From the NCBI RefSeq assembly GCF_002954405.1, contig NZ_MQWC01000004.1:1725909-1789908 (forward strand): DNA of 64,000 bases, read 5' to 3'. Below the pieces are notes generated by a model. The model was not told where the DNA came from, did not search any database, and saw nothing but the letters and a program-made list of their open reading frames with translations. A program made the translations under genes and the position numbers. Of this stretch, positions 44,714 to 54,095 are shown in pieces (position 1 is the first letter of the stretch; every line of letters starts with the position of its first letter). This DNA is from Salinibacter sp. 10B (GTDB lineage: Bacteria; Bacteroidota; Rhodothermia; Rhodothermales; Salinibacteraceae).

Positions 44714-45415
44714 TCAGTACAGCGGCGTCGACATGAACGTAAGCCCGACCGTCGCCCACGTATTTCGATCGTCGAACGGCCCCCCGCGCGTCATCGACAC
44801 GTCCATCTCGATGCGGTCCGGCAGCAGCACGGTGCGGAATACGGCCTGAAGAGCAGGATCCGAGCGCCCCTCTCCGTACACCTCTCCAATCACCGCGAAC
44901 CGGTCGGCCAATGCCCAGTCGAGCCGCGCTCCCCACGTGAGCTGGTGGGGGCCGTTCTGTTCGTGAATCCAGCCGACGTTCTGGTAGGCCGTGAGCGTGC
45001 CGGGCACCAGTTCCTCACTCGCGATCCCGTAGCCGTAGACGGTTGACGGGCGTCCGCGCGGCACGCCGAGCTGTCGAAGGCCCGCCCCTCCTACCATCGC
45101 CACTCCGATGCGGTGCGTAGACCCGGGCCGCAGAAGGGCCTTTCCCTCTACGCTGTACTCAACCGTTCGTCGATCAGCAGGGCCGCCGGCCCGAAGAAAC
45201 GCCGCTCCCGCCGCCACCTCCACTGCCGAGTGCACCCGAACAGCAGGCGCAATCCAAGACTCTTCCGTGCTGTGCCACGCCTCCAGCTGCGCGGCCCCGG
45301 CGGCGACGCTCGTCGGATCATCGACGAGCACCTGTTGCGCCATGACGACCGGCCCCAGGGCCCAGCCGCAAACCAGTCCGAGGAGAAGACCCGTAAGCGA
45401 CAAGCGTCGAAGCAT
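44714..45415 (-). CDS. Predicted outer membrane protein of unknown function
   Basis: The 233-residue protein has a signal peptide with cleavage after MAQ or nearby. The rest has repeated Gly/Val/Ala amphipathic strands and ends in FMSTPLY, suggesting a beta-barrel or outer-membrane transporter-like protein. No family motif was recognised. It is convergent with the sulfatase gene and separated by 40 bases. Confidence 0.6.
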   Translation of the reverse strand: MLRRLSLTGLLLGLVCGWALGPVVMAQQVLVDDPTSVAAGAAQLEAWHSTEESWIAPAVRVHSAVEVAAGAAFLRAGGPADRRTVEYSVEGKALLRPGSTHRIGVAMVGGAGLRQLGVPRGRPSTVYGYGIASEELVPGTLTAYQNVGWIHEQNGPHQLTWGARLDWALADRFAVIGEVYGEGRSDPALQAVFRTVLLPDRIEMDVSMTRGGPFDDRNTWATVGLTFMSTPLY

Positions 45416-45559
45416 TGAACAACAGGTCGGTGATCAATGAGACGACCACGCGCCCTATTGCCATGCCCAGCAGCAGTTCCCCGTCTCGTTTGGCCTTCGG
45501 GCTGCGAGGCGTTTCCATTGAAGAGATGTTACATCTGCACGCCCCCGTCTTCGATCGAT

Positions 45560-46804
45560 CTATGACGCCTCCGACACAGCATCCACCGACGGACGGCGAA
45601 GCGCCAGCCAGGCACTCAGGCCTGCCCCAAGACCGGCAGTACCCGCCAATACGCTGAACAGAAGAAACTGCCCCGCATACTGGAGCAACGCCCCCGCAAG
45701 GGCGGCCCCCAATGCCCCTACCCCAAAAACGGCGAGGTACGTGTATCCATACGACAATCCTCGCGCCTCGGCGGGGCTATACTCGGCGACCGTAGCCTGG
45801 TACAACGGCTGTATAACGAACAGAGCAAATCCCAGCACAACGCTCGCCGCGAGCAAACCCACTGTCCCCGTTTGCGAGACCGGAAGAAAGCACAGTGCTA
45901 CAACGGAGAGTCCGGCAAAGGCGCCCGCCAATCCACGCTCCGGCGCCCCCCGCTCGGTCAGCCGCCCCCCCACATACTGCCCGAACACCCCGACCATTAA
46001 CAGGCCTGCGTACACGTATCGCCCAGCCTCGACATCAATCGGCAGATCGATCGTAACGAGCGGCGTGAGAAGGTCGGGCAAGAAGGTAAGTACACCGCGG
46101 TAGTAGAGCCCGGAGAGGGCAGCCGCTCCAAAAACAACTGCAAAGCTCACCGTGAAGAGGGTGGCTGTTCGCGCCCCGAAAGCCCGGAGGCCTACCGGAG
46201 ACGACGCTGGCGCTTCCGATTCGTCTGCGTCGGGCCGGACGGCAGCTCGTTCGTCGAAGGAAGCGCGAAGGGCCAAAGCGGTCCCTCCAAGGGCGGGCAC
46301 GGCAAGCATCCACGCCACGACCGACCAGTCGAAGGCGAGCAAGAGCAGAGCGGTAATGAGCGGTCCGCCGGCGATGCCCACATTCCCCGCAATTCCATGC
46401 CAGGCCAGACCTCGTCCCCGCTGCCGCACCCCGGTACTGATGAGCGAGAGCCCTGCAGGATGGTAGACGCTCGCTGCCGCTCCCCATAGCACGAGTGCCC
46501 CCGCTACGGCCCACACGTCCGGAGCCCATCCAAGCAATACAAAGGCTCCTCCCATGCCCGCAAGGCATCCGGCAATGAGGCGTCGCGCCCCAAACCGGTC
46601 AACAAGCACTCCCCCCGGCAAAGCCCCAACTCCGAAGAGAAAATACCCGGTTCCCACCAGGCTTCCAAGCACAGCCTCCGATACCCCAAACTCCGCGAGC
46701 CATACGGTCATGAAGATGGGAATGGACAACTCGTAGGTATGCACGAGGCCATGGGCCACCATCACAAGCCCGATAATGGACCGGTCATTCGAATTCATCG
46801 GCAT
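45560..46804 (-). CDS. MFS transporter
   Basis: The ATG at 46804 (or 46798) gives about 414 residues; a longer frame to 46843 is rejected. There are about 12 hydrophobic helices, with the loop motif GVLVDRFGARRLIAG typical of MFS proteins (G-x3-D-R-x-G-R-R). It resembles drug or metabolite exporters rather than sugar importers. The substrate cannot be told. The next gene starts divergently 255 bases away. Confidence 0.8.
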   Translation of the reverse strand: MPMNSNDRSIIGLVMVAHGLVHTYELSIPIFMTVWLAEFGVSEAVLGSLVGTGYFLFGVGALPGGVLVDRFGARRLIAGCLAGMGGAFVLLGWAPDVWAVAGALVLWGAAASVYHPAGLSLISTGVRQRGRGLAWHGIAGNVGIAGGPLITALLLLAFDWSVVAWMLAVPALGGTALALRASFDERAAVRPDADESEAPASSPVGLRAFGARTATLFTVSFAVVFGAAALSGLYYRGVLTFLPDLLTPLVTIDLPIDVEAGRYVYAGLLMVGVFGQYVGGRLTERGAPERGLAGAFAGLSVVALCFLPVSQTGTVGLLAASVVLGFALFVIQPLYQATVAEYSPAEARGLSYGYTYLAVFGVGALGAALAGALLQYAGQFLLFSVLAGTAGLGAGLSAWLALRRPSVDAVSEAS

Positions 46805-47059
46805 GACGAGGACGTCTATCCGGAGAATCGCACATCTGCCCAACGACCTCTCGTTCTTTCGGATCCCCCCTCTTCCTTGCGTCCGGGCCTCTGCCTCGAT
46901 GCCTCACTGAGAAGTGGCGCACGGTCCGCTGCGCCAAAAATCCCCACCGCCCAGCGCAATTTGCAATTTGCGTGTGCACTGAAAACTGACGGGAGGCCCC
47001 CAGCCAATCGATATTCTTTGTACGCGTCATACAATATTGTCCCCGACCTCCCCCTTCCC

Positions 47060-47776
47060 ATGTCCAACCGACTCCGTCCTTCTCCTGTACTCCTCGTGTG
47101 GCTTTTCTTGGGACTACTGGTCGTCCCGACCCGTGCGCAGGAGTGGCAACAAGAAGTCCAAATCATCACGACTGTTCGTCCCGGCGAGCCGACCTACGTG
47201 TTCCTCGACTCGCTCAGCGCCGTGCTCGACCGCACACCCGACGCTCGTCTCCGACGTTCCGCCGAACGCCTCGAAGCCCAGTCGTACGACGAGCTCCGTA
47301 ATGCTCTTCTAGATGAGGGAATGGACCTCACCAGCGCCTCACACGCATTCATCCGATACCGCTTTGTCCTTAACAATCAGGGGACTCGCCTTGTCGAATC
47401 CATAGAGGACATTTACTTCATCTCTCGGTTCGACGAGAATTACACGGACCTGCCGATTCTGTACGTCAGCACCCAGGACCCAATCGTGAGCGACGCGCTC
47501 ATGAAGCGGGGCATCCCGAACATCGTAAACCTGAAGTCGATCACGACCTTCCGGGAATTGCTGGCCTTCCCCCTTCTCCACAAGCAGCAGGAAACAGCAA
47601 TGGTTGAGTTCGGGGGGCGCCCTCTTCGAGACAACTTTCTCCCCCAGCGGGAGACACTGTTGGAGTTCCTCACCAACCACACGACCCTTGGATCGGGTGC
47701 CTACGACCTCACCACACGCTACGAGCAAACGATGCAGTCTGCCCTGAACACGACGACCGCTGCCTCACTCCAATAG
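47060..47776 (+). CDS. Secreted protein of unknown function
   Basis: The start at 47060 gives 238 residues with a signal peptide (LLVWLFLGLLVVPTRAQEW, cleavage after TRA). The mature part is mixed alpha/beta with LSAVLDRTPDARLRRSAERLEAQ and FISRFDENYTDLPILYV. No Cys residues and no known catalytic motif. It may be a small periplasmic or surface protein in Rhodothermota; I do not recognise the family. The upstream extension to 46739 has no signal-like sequence and is rejected. Confidence 0.6.
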   Translation: MSNRLRPSPVLLVWLFLGLLVVPTRAQEWQQEVQIITTVRPGEPTYVFLDSLSAVLDRTPDARLRRSAERLEAQSYDELRNALLDEGMDLTSASHAFIRYRFVLNNQGTRLVESIEDIYFISRFDENYTDLPILYVSTQDPIVSDALMKRGIPNIVNLKSITTFRELLAFPLLHKQQETAMVEFGGRPLRDNFLPQRETLLEFLTNHTTLGSGAYDLTTRYEQTMQSALNTTTAASLQ

Positions 47777-47822
47777 ACCAGGCCTCCTTCCGGTCCGATA
47801 CCAGCATGGGTGTACCCACCCG

Positions 47823-49454
47823 CTACGGCCGATACGTAATCCCAAGCTGAAACTGGCTTCGGGCAATGCGTTCTCGTACAAACGGGGGACCATCGGCGTA
47901 TGAAACAAACTCGTCGTCGAAGCGCTCCTGGAGCCAATTGACGTGAAGAGCCAACTGATCGTCGGGCGTGTAGCTAAGCCCCGCCGACAGGAAGAGTCGA
48001 TCTCCATTCGTCGTCTGCCCATCGATATCCTGAAAGTCCAGGGTTCGGGGATCGGGCCGATACGCCACCCCGGCGCGAAGGACCGCCTGACTAAGGGAAT
48101 ACGCCGCTCCAATCCGGGAATTGAAGGTCGCCTCCAGATCCTCAATCTGACGGTTGAGGGCCGTGAAACTAGCGTCGTCGGCACGCACTCGCGCCTGCGT
48201 CCAGTCTATCATCTCCACATCCCCTGCCACCGTGAGGTCAGCGAGACGGTACTGCAAGCCCACCCCAAGCCGCCAGGGCGTGCGAATCCGGTATTCCCGA
48301 TCGGCCCCGGTGAGATCTCCACTTTCCAGTCCCTCGATGCCCCCTTGCGGGCAGGCAGCCCCGGAAAGCGAAAAGTCGCAGTCAAAGTCCGTCTGAATGA
48401 GCGTGCCGTATGTTCTCGTCAAACTGAACCAGGTCGGCGACTCGATCCGGAGCCCTCCACGGAGCGCGGAGGTCATTTGTGCCGAAAGCCCGAACCGCAG
48501 GTTGACCCCATTGATTTCGGTGTCGATGCGCTCTTCCAGCCGAACCGTGCGGAATCCTTCGAGGGTCGTCCCCTCCAAGAAGTAGGGATCGTAGGGCGTC
48601 TGCGGATTGTTGGGATCTTCGGGCGGCAGGAGATCACTTGCGTCGGACTCCTGGTAAAAGCGCTCGAAGGTGTACGTGCCAAACTGGATATTGACGCCCC
48701 CTCCCAGCATAATGCCCGAAGCGACCTCCACCGCACCTCCGGTCGCCAGTTCGTTCACCTGTCCCGATCGACGAATATTTTCCTGCTGACGAAGCTCCAT
48801 TTGGCTGCTTACGGCCGGGGAGCGAGGGTTGGCCGCCGCAAAGAACGGATACTCCTCATTCTCAAAGACCGCCTGTGAGAAGTCGATGGCCCCGGCCTCG
48901 TAGGCAATGCGAGAACGCACGTCGTCAAAAACGATCTCGTTTCCATCCACCTCAAAACTGGTCGGCAGAAACGTGCCGGTAATGGAGGTAGACCGGTTGC
49001 TTCCGGATACGTCGCTGCCCCGTTCGAATGTGGTGATGGGATGGAGCGAAAGGCCCAGCACCAGGGATCCCCGCTCGGTAGGAAAGGAGTAGGCCCCGGC
49101 GAGCGATCCAAGCTGGTAGTCGCTCACGGTCCGCTCTGCCGATGTGCTGACACTAGGGGTGACGAACTCCGCGTTTGATCGTGCCCGCTGCACGGCAAAG
49201 TCGACCCCAAGCGCAGAACCCGACAGCCATCCAAGCCCGGCGGGATTGCCAAACAGAGCGCCCAGTTCCCCAACGCCTGCGAGAAGTCCCGCTCCCGCCA
49301 TGCCGGCCCGTTCGCCCCCAGCCGCAGGAAGCCGCTCCGAGTAACGGGTCACGTCGGTGAGCGTCACGTCTCCGGGGGTCTGTCCTGCGGCCGCTCCGGC
49401 CAAGAAGACTCCCAGAAGGAGAAGCAGCGAGCATCGGCAGAATCGGAGACACAT
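47823..49454 (-). CDS. FadL/OMPP1/TodX-type outer membrane transport protein
   Basis: The 543-residue protein has a signal peptide ending AAAG before QTP and the FadL-type N-terminal feature ERAGMAGAGLLAGVGELGALFGNPAGL (GNPAG motif) found in OMPP1/TodX family proteins. The remainder consists of repeated beta strands. FadL-type channels let hydrophobic compounds cross the outer membrane. Of the barrel genes in the window this is the best assigned. Confidence 0.82.
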   Translation of the reverse strand: MCLRFCRCSLLLLLGVFLAGAAAGQTPGDVTLTDVTRYSERLPAAGGERAGMAGAGLLAGVGELGALFGNPAGLGWLSGSALGVDFAVQRARSNAEFVTPSVSTSAERTVSDYQLGSLAGAYSFPTERGSLVLGLSLHPITTFERGSDVSGSNRSTSITGTFLPTSFEVDGNEIVFDDVRSRIAYEAGAIDFSQAVFENEEYPFFAAANPRSPAVSSQMELRQQENIRRSGQVNELATGGAVEVASGIMLGGGVNIQFGTYTFERFYQESDASDLLPPEDPNNPQTPYDPYFLEGTTLEGFRTVRLEERIDTEINGVNLRFGLSAQMTSALRGGLRIESPTWFSLTRTYGTLIQTDFDCDFSLSGAACPQGGIEGLESGDLTGADREYRIRTPWRLGVGLQYRLADLTVAGDVEMIDWTQARVRADDASFTALNRQIEDLEATFNSRIGAAYSLSQAVLRAGVAYRPDPRTLDFQDIDGQTTNGDRLFLSAGLSYTPDDQLALHVNWLQERFDDEFVSYADGPPFVRERIARSQFQLGITYRP

Positions 49455-49577
49455 GAATCGTTACGACGGAAAAATCAGGAGACAACGAACGACCCCGTAC
49501 CCGACAGACATACGACAGGTGTTGTTGTCGAGCCGGGATCGGAACGGAAGGAGAATGGAAGAGACGACGCGCAACGT

Positions 49578-50717
49578 CTACCGGGAGCCGTTGTCGTCGC
49601 TGTCCCCCCCTCGATCGCGAGAGCGGTCGGATGAGGACGAGCGCGAGCGGTCCCGAGAGGACGAGCGCGTCCGCGTCGTGGAGCGGTCCGATGACGATCG
49701 GACGCGTCGGGGAGATGTTGCGCGGGATCGATCATTCGACCGCCCCCGACCGACCGCCTGTCCCCTGTTCGAGGAGCGGGAGCGGTCGCGGATGCGTGAA
49801 TCGGAGCGGTTTGAGGGGAGCCGGTATCCCGAGCGACGGTCGTCATCAAAGGACCTCCGTACTCGGTCGTCCGAGCGCGTCCGGGATCGATCCATCGTTG
49901 CGCGACGGGAACGTCCAATACGCCCGTCCCCCATGCGCTCTAATCGATCAATCTCCCAGCTGCGAGCCGTGCGGTCTCCCACTCGCCCGCGCTGAGACAT
50001 AGACGCCTCCCGCGACCGGCCGATGCGCCCCCCAGAGGACGAAGAGTGACGCGCTCGCTCGACCGACGACGCCCTCGCAGTGGGACCCCGACTAGCGGAT
50101 TGGCCCGCATCCGTCGTGCCTCGAATCGTAGCCCGGCGCGAGAGGTAGTCTCGCTCGTCCTCCCGCCAATCCGCGTCGCCGTAGTAGTAATACTGGTTGC
50201 CGAAGTAGTAATTCGAGTACGGCCATCCCCCGTAGCGGTAGCCATACCACGAGGAGTAGTACCGCCGTCCCCATGGGCGGTGATGGTAGTACGGGGTCCC
50301 GAAATGAAACGAGAGAGAGAACCGGGAGCCGTAGGATGGCCCGCACTGAGAATAGTAGTACCACGGATCATGAAAAAAGGCATCGTCGCACCATCCGCCG
50401 TACAAAGAGCGGTATGGGGACAACGCTCCATACTTGTACTTGTATTGGTACTTGTACTCGTACAGGTCATTGTACCCCGCGTATCCGTAGTCGTCGGTCC
50501 CCTCCATTCGATACTCACGCCGGTACTCGTTGGCATACATCGGGGCCTCGGACGACCGCTGTGCTGCCTCCGCCTGGGAAGTCCGGGCCTCAGCCCCCGG
50601 GTCCGTCGTTTTGAGTTGCGTGTAACATCCCGTGAGCCCAATCCCTAGGAGACTTACCGCAAGAACAACAACCGCGTGAGGGACAGTGGATAATGCAGTG
50701 CGAGCTGAATCATTCAT
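49578..50717 (-). CDS. Lipoprotein with Tyr-rich domain and Arg/Ser-repeat tail
   Basis: The 379-residue protein has a lipoprotein signal (LTGC, Cys31). Residues about 60-190 are Tyr/Trp/Gly-rich with runs such as YEYKYQYKYKY, YYYSQ and YYYYGD. From about 190 to the end the sequence is dominated by Arg and Ser (SRSSNR, RDRSRSSSSDRSRDRGG), reminiscent of the RS domains of eukaryotic splicing factors by composition only. A strongly basic tail is unusual on a halophile's acidic surface. It may bind nucleic acid, polysaccharide or phosphate groups. Homology to splicing proteins is not implied. The opposite strand also has an open frame over the tail, which I take as a shadow. Confidence 0.7.
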   Translation of the reverse strand: MNDSARTALSTVPHAVVVLAVSLLGIGLTGCYTQLKTTDPGAEARTSQAEAAQRSSEAPMYANEYRREYRMEGTDDYGYAGYNDLYEYKYQYKYKYGALSPYRSLYGGWCDDAFFHDPWYYYSQCGPSYGSRFSLSFHFGTPYYHHRPWGRRYYSSWYGYRYGGWPYSNYYFGNQYYYYGDADWREDERDYLSRRATIRGTTDAGQSASRGPTARASSVERARHSSSSGGRIGRSREASMSQRGRVGDRTARSWEIDRLERMGDGRIGRSRRATMDRSRTRSDDRVRRSFDDDRRSGYRLPSNRSDSRIRDRSRSSNRGQAVGRGRSNDRSRATSPRRVRSSSDRSTTRTRSSSRDRSRSSSSDRSRDRGGDSDDNGSR

Positions 50718-51166
50718 GGGACTTGTGCCTCCGACCTTGATGAAGGGGGATCTACAGGAGGGTAGATGTCTTCCGTTGTACGTTCACCCTGTATAAAAGT
50801 TTAACTCCATCGAGTTATTCGGTCGGCGTGTCGATACGTGCTTCCATTCGATCCTGAGGCATATCGCCTACTTGGGCGGAGCGAAGCGGTGGTTTTTGGT
50901 ATACCGGCCCGGATCAACGCCGTAGAGGGCCCGCGGAGCACATTCGCCGAGCCAGAGTCTTCCCCACAACCTGTTGGTTTGCACTCGAGCGACCGGATCG
51001 ATCCCTCCCCCGGTCGCTCTCTCCATCGCCCACGCTCCCTCTTCACGTCTCGCGTCCCGGTTTGACAAACTTTCAATAACTCCGCCCCAGAGCAGGCATA
51101 GAATTCGTTCACATTGTGCGTTCTTCTACGCAAACGTGAGGACTTCCCCTCACAACGTCTGCCGCT
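50718..51166. other. Intergenic stretch of about 450 bases
   Basis: It separates the lipoprotein from the AhpD-like pair. No gene, terminator or repeat could be supported. Both divergent promoters should be here. Confidence 0.4.
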
Positions 51167-51742
51167 ATGTCTTCTTCCCTCACCGACGACGTGCGCCAGT
51201 CTGCGCAGACGGCGTACGGAGGCGTGCCCAACTTTTTGGATGCCATGAACGCCCACACCGGCGTGCCGGGGGCCGTATACGTGGCGGCCGATGAGGCCCT
51301 CATGGACGGGCTCCTCTCCCCAGCCGAGCAACAGGCCGTTCTTCTGACCATCTCGGCCCACCACGATAGCCGGTACGACAGCGTGGCACACGCCCGCCTT
51401 GCGATGGATGCAGGCCTTTCTCCCACGGTCGTGAACCGGCTTCTCGCTGGCAAGTTGCCCGAAGACGAGCGACTGCGCGCACTCGTCGAGGCCACGCGCC
51501 AGACCTACGATGAGCGCGGCTGGCTCGACCCAGAGATCGTGCAGAACCTCGAGGACCGAGGGGTTGGTCGCGGCGAGCTGTACGAGATCTTTGCGCTCTA
51601 CGGCATGAAAACCTTCAGCAGCTTTGTGAATCATATTGCGGACCCGGAGATCGACCCGTCCCTCAAGTCGACCGAGGACGCGCTCGACAATGTGCCGGAG
51701 AAGCCCTCAACCCTGGAAATGAGGCGACTCGTGATTGGATGA
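51167..51742 (+). CDS. AhpD-like carboxymuconolactone-decarboxylase-family protein without the catalytic cysteines
   Basis: The 191-residue protein aligns along its length with the next gene (EQQAVLLTIS, LPEDERLRALVEATR, LYEIFALYGMKTFSSFVNHIAD). The two cysteines of the AhpD-type CxxC are replaced: the aligned segment reads HDSRYDSVAH, so Ser68 and Asp71 stand in place of Cys, while His75 is kept. It can therefore not act as a thiol peroxidase of the usual kind. It may be a regulatory or structural partner of the second copy, 45 bases downstream. Confidence 0.8.
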   Translation: MSSSLTDDVRQSAQTAYGGVPNFLDAMNAHTGVPGAVYVAADEALMDGLLSPAEQQAVLLTISAHHDSRYDSVAHARLAMDAGLSPTVVNRLLAGKLPEDERLRALVEATRQTYDERGWLDPEIVQNLEDRGVGRGELYEIFALYGMKTFSSFVNHIADPEIDPSLKSTEDALDNVPEKPSTLEMRRLVIG

Positions 51743-51787
51743 CCCTCAACTCTGTCTCATGTCCCTGCGCATCACCCGTCTCGTCCC

Positions 51788-52309
51788 ATGGCCCGCGCTG
51801 CGTCTGCCTCCACCACACAAGAAGTCCAAAATTCGGCTCGTGAAGCCCTCGGGTTCTTACCCAACCTCATCAAAGAACTGAGTGAGCATAACCCTGCTGC
51901 TGCCAAGCTCTATCTCGCCACGACGAACCTTCTCGACGAGGGCGGCTCACTCACGACACCGGAGCAGGAGGTGGTGTTGCTCACCGTTTCCCGCTACAAT
52001 GATTGCCATTACTGCACCAGTGTACACGGCAAGATGGCCATGTCGGTGGGGCTCGACCGTGAAACCGTCGAGACCATCAACAGCGGCGGCCTTCCTTCCG
52101 ACGACCGGCTGCGGGTGCTCGTACAGGCCACGCGTCTAATGCTCGACAAGCGGGGGTGGCTCGACGACGAAGACCTCGATACCCTGAAGCAAAAAGGAGT
52201 CGACCGGGCTGAGCTCTACGAGATCAATGCCCTCATCGGCATCAAAACCTTTAGCAATTACGTCAATCACGTAGCTCAGACGGAAATCGACTCGCAGTTT
52301 GAATTTTAA
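51788..52309 (+). CDS. AhpD-like peroxidase-family protein (carboxymuconolactone decarboxylase fold)
   Basis: The 173-residue protein has the redox motif NDCHYCTSVH with Cys73 and Cys76 and His80, the hallmark of the AhpD-like alkylhydroperoxidase core. It probably reduces peroxides with a thiol reductant or acts in related redox chemistry. It is in tandem with a homologue that lost both cysteines and is probably co-transcribed with it. Confidence 0.85.
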   Translation: MARAASASTTQEVQNSAREALGFLPNLIKELSEHNPAAAKLYLATTNLLDEGGSLTTPEQEVVLLTVSRYNDCHYCTSVHGKMAMSVGLDRETVETINSGGLPSDDRLRVLVQATRLMLDKRGWLDDEDLDTLKQKGVDRAELYEINALIGIKTFSNYVNHVAQTEIDSQFEF

Positions 52310-52392
52310 CTTCGAGAAGACGGCGGAGTGGGTGCGCCTACACTCGGGACGAAGTGGGCTCATGCATCCGTTTCTCAACTCTCGCGTCTCTT

Positions 52393-52418
52393 TTGTATCT
52401 TAGCGGTGTATCTTAGCG
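52393..52418. repeat. 13-bp perfect tandem repeat
   Basis: TGTATCTTAGCGG occurs twice without a gap, about 40 bases before the glycosyltransferase start at 52457. The unit includes TATCTT, which resembles a -10 box, so it may be a duplicated promoter element. Confidence 0.75.
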
Positions 52419-52456
52419 GACACGCGTTATTTTCTCCGGAGCGGACCCGAAGTCGG

Positions 52457-53614
52457 ATGTCTGTGCGCTGCCTCTTTATCGTACAGGGGGAGGGACGGGG
52501 ACATCTCACTCAGGCCCTTTCCCTGCGTCGCCGGTTGAGAGTGGCCGGCCATCAGGTCGCCGAGGTCATTGTCGGGAAGAGTCAGTGCCGAACCGTACCG
52601 TCCTTTTTTCGGGACGGCTTTGACGCTCCGGTTTCCTTCGTGGACAGTCCCAGCTTTGTGCCCGACGAAGACGACCGCTCGGTCCGCCCCTGGGCGACGC
52701 TCGTGCACGAGCTCACCCGCACCCCCACCTTCCTCGACAGTCTCGCCACAATTCAAGCGGCGACGGAACGGCACGACCCGGACGTCATCGTCAACTTCTT
52801 CGAGCCCCTCGGCGGCTTTTTTGCGGCCCGCTACCGCCCCACGGTGCCCATGGTTGCCATTGGGCATCAGTACATGTTTCAGCATCCGGACTACCAGTTT
52901 CCGCCCGGTCGGTGGTGGAAGCGAATCGTGGCCCGCACCTTCGCCTCGGTGACAGCATGGGGAGCTGCTCGTCGGCTGGCCCTTTCCCTTTATCCGGTAC
53001 GCTCCTCTTCGAACGGACCGGTCGTGCTTCCCCCTCTGCTCCGGGAGGCCGTCTTCCAGCAATCGACTGAGCACACCGCTCCTTTCTTCCTCGTCTACAT
53101 CCTCAACAGTGGCTACGCCCGCGAAATTATCCAGTGGCACGAACAGAACCCAGCCGTGCCTCTACACTGCTTCTGGGATCGCCCCGACGCCGCTGAGGTG
53201 GACAAATACGACGATACCCTTACCTTCCACCAGCTCGACGACGAGAAATTTCTCTCGTTCATGGCCCGCTGCCGGGGCTTTGTATCAACGGCCGGGTTTG
53301 AATCCGTCGCTGAAGCCCGGTACCTGGGCACGCCGGTGCAGGTCGTTCCGGTCGAAGGTCATTTCGAACAGCTCTGCAACGCGTTCGACACGGTCCGTGC
53401 CCGCGCCGGCATCCGAAGCCGGCGCTTCGACCTCAGCCAGCTGCAGGCCTTTCTGCCCCACTACACCGTTGACCCGTCCGCCTTCCGGGAGTGGGTTAAG
53501 CATTCCCGAGACCGATTTGTGTGCCACATTGAGGCCGCCGCAGAACGCCGAACGGCGCCGCAGTCTCCGACGGTTCCGGACCGCGCCCTGTCGGTGATGA
53601 AGCCTGCTCCGTAA
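52457..53614 (+). CDS. Glycosyltransferase-like protein of the MJ1255/VC2487 type
   Basis: The ATG at 52457 gives 385 residues starting CLFIVQGEGRGHLTQALSL, the GxGRGHL signature of this family (TIGR00661-like); the upstream frame to 52328 is not coding. The C-terminal half has a UDP-glycosyltransferase-like donor site (FVSTAGFESVAEARYLGTPV, with VEGHFEQ). It likely transfers a sugar to a lipid or other acceptor. The ArsR gene follows after about 120 bases. Confidence 0.8.
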   Translation: MSVRCLFIVQGEGRGHLTQALSLRRRLRVAGHQVAEVIVGKSQCRTVPSFFRDGFDAPVSFVDSPSFVPDEDDRSVRPWATLVHELTRTPTFLDSLATIQAATERHDPDVIVNFFEPLGGFFAARYRPTVPMVAIGHQYMFQHPDYQFPPGRWWKRIVARTFASVTAWGAARRLALSLYPVRSSSNGPVVLPPLLREAVFQQSTEHTAPFFLVYILNSGYAREIIQWHEQNPAVPLHCFWDRPDAAEVDKYDDTLTFHQLDDEKFLSFMARCRGFVSTAGFESVAEARYLGTPVQVVPVEGHFEQLCNAFDTVRARAGIRSRRFDLSQLQAFLPHYTVDPSAFREWVKHSRDRFVCHIEAAAERRTAPQSPTVPDRALSVMKPAP

Positions 53615-53733
53615 CGGACCCATGCCTTCATCGATACAAAGGGCGACACGCAGCCTGCTTGGCATCCCACGGGAACGAAACTCCCCCCGGCTGTTTGACT
53701 GGTATCGAAATATATACACGAAAGATTTTGTCT

Positions 53734-54066
53734 ATGGAGGACTTAAGTCAGGCATTTAAAGCACTTGGGCATCCGCACCGACTGGCCCTGGTCCGTCGGC
53801 TCATCGATCAGGCGGTTACGTGCGAGGAACAGTCTGAGACGGACTGCGAGTTTGCCTCTAATTGCTGCGACTTCGGTGAGCTCGCCCAGGAAATTGGGGT
53901 CGGAAAGCCGACCGTCTCTCATCATCTGAAGGTCCTTCGGCAAGCGGGCCTGGTGGAGCGTGAACAGGACGGCCGTCGGGTGCACTGCCACGTCAATGCC
54001 GATCGGCTGAATGAGCTTCGCTCTTTTCTCGACCTCGAATCCACGCCCGCCCCCGAACCCGCATAG
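53734..54066 (+). CDS. ArsR-family transcriptional regulator
   Basis: The ATG at 53734 gives 110 residues; an upstream extension to 53659 is rejected because the family fold starts at LSQAFKALGHPHRLALVRRL. The winged helix includes GVGKPTVSHHLKVLRQAGLVEREQDGRRVHC. Several cysteines (CEEQSETDCEFASNCCDF) lie before the recognition helix and could bind metal or arsenite. It is followed after 30 bases by an ArsN2-like acetyltransferase, with which it is probably co-transcribed. A TTGACT box lies about 40 bases upstream. Confidence 0.88.
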   Translation: MEDLSQAFKALGHPHRLALVRRLIDQAVTCEEQSETDCEFASNCCDFGELAQEIGVGKPTVSHHLKVLRQAGLVEREQDGRRVHCHVNADRLNELRSFLDLESTPAPEPA

Positions 54067-54095
54067 ACGCACCGATCCTTTGCGTCTCCATCGCC

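Noticed and set aside
45318-45518. Small frame with one hydrophobic segment between the OM protein and the MFS gene
   Set aside because: It overlaps the signal peptide of the better-supported gene at 44714-45415, and its hydrophobic part is a shadow of it.
49357-49995. Ser/Arg-rich frame opposite the Arg/Ser lipoprotein tail
   Set aside because: It mirrors the repetitive tail and lacks a signal or a domain; the minus-strand gene has a lipoprotein start.
50718-51166. TTGACA at about 51061 as a promoter of the AhpD-like pair
   Set aside because: No -10-like box was found at a suitable distance.
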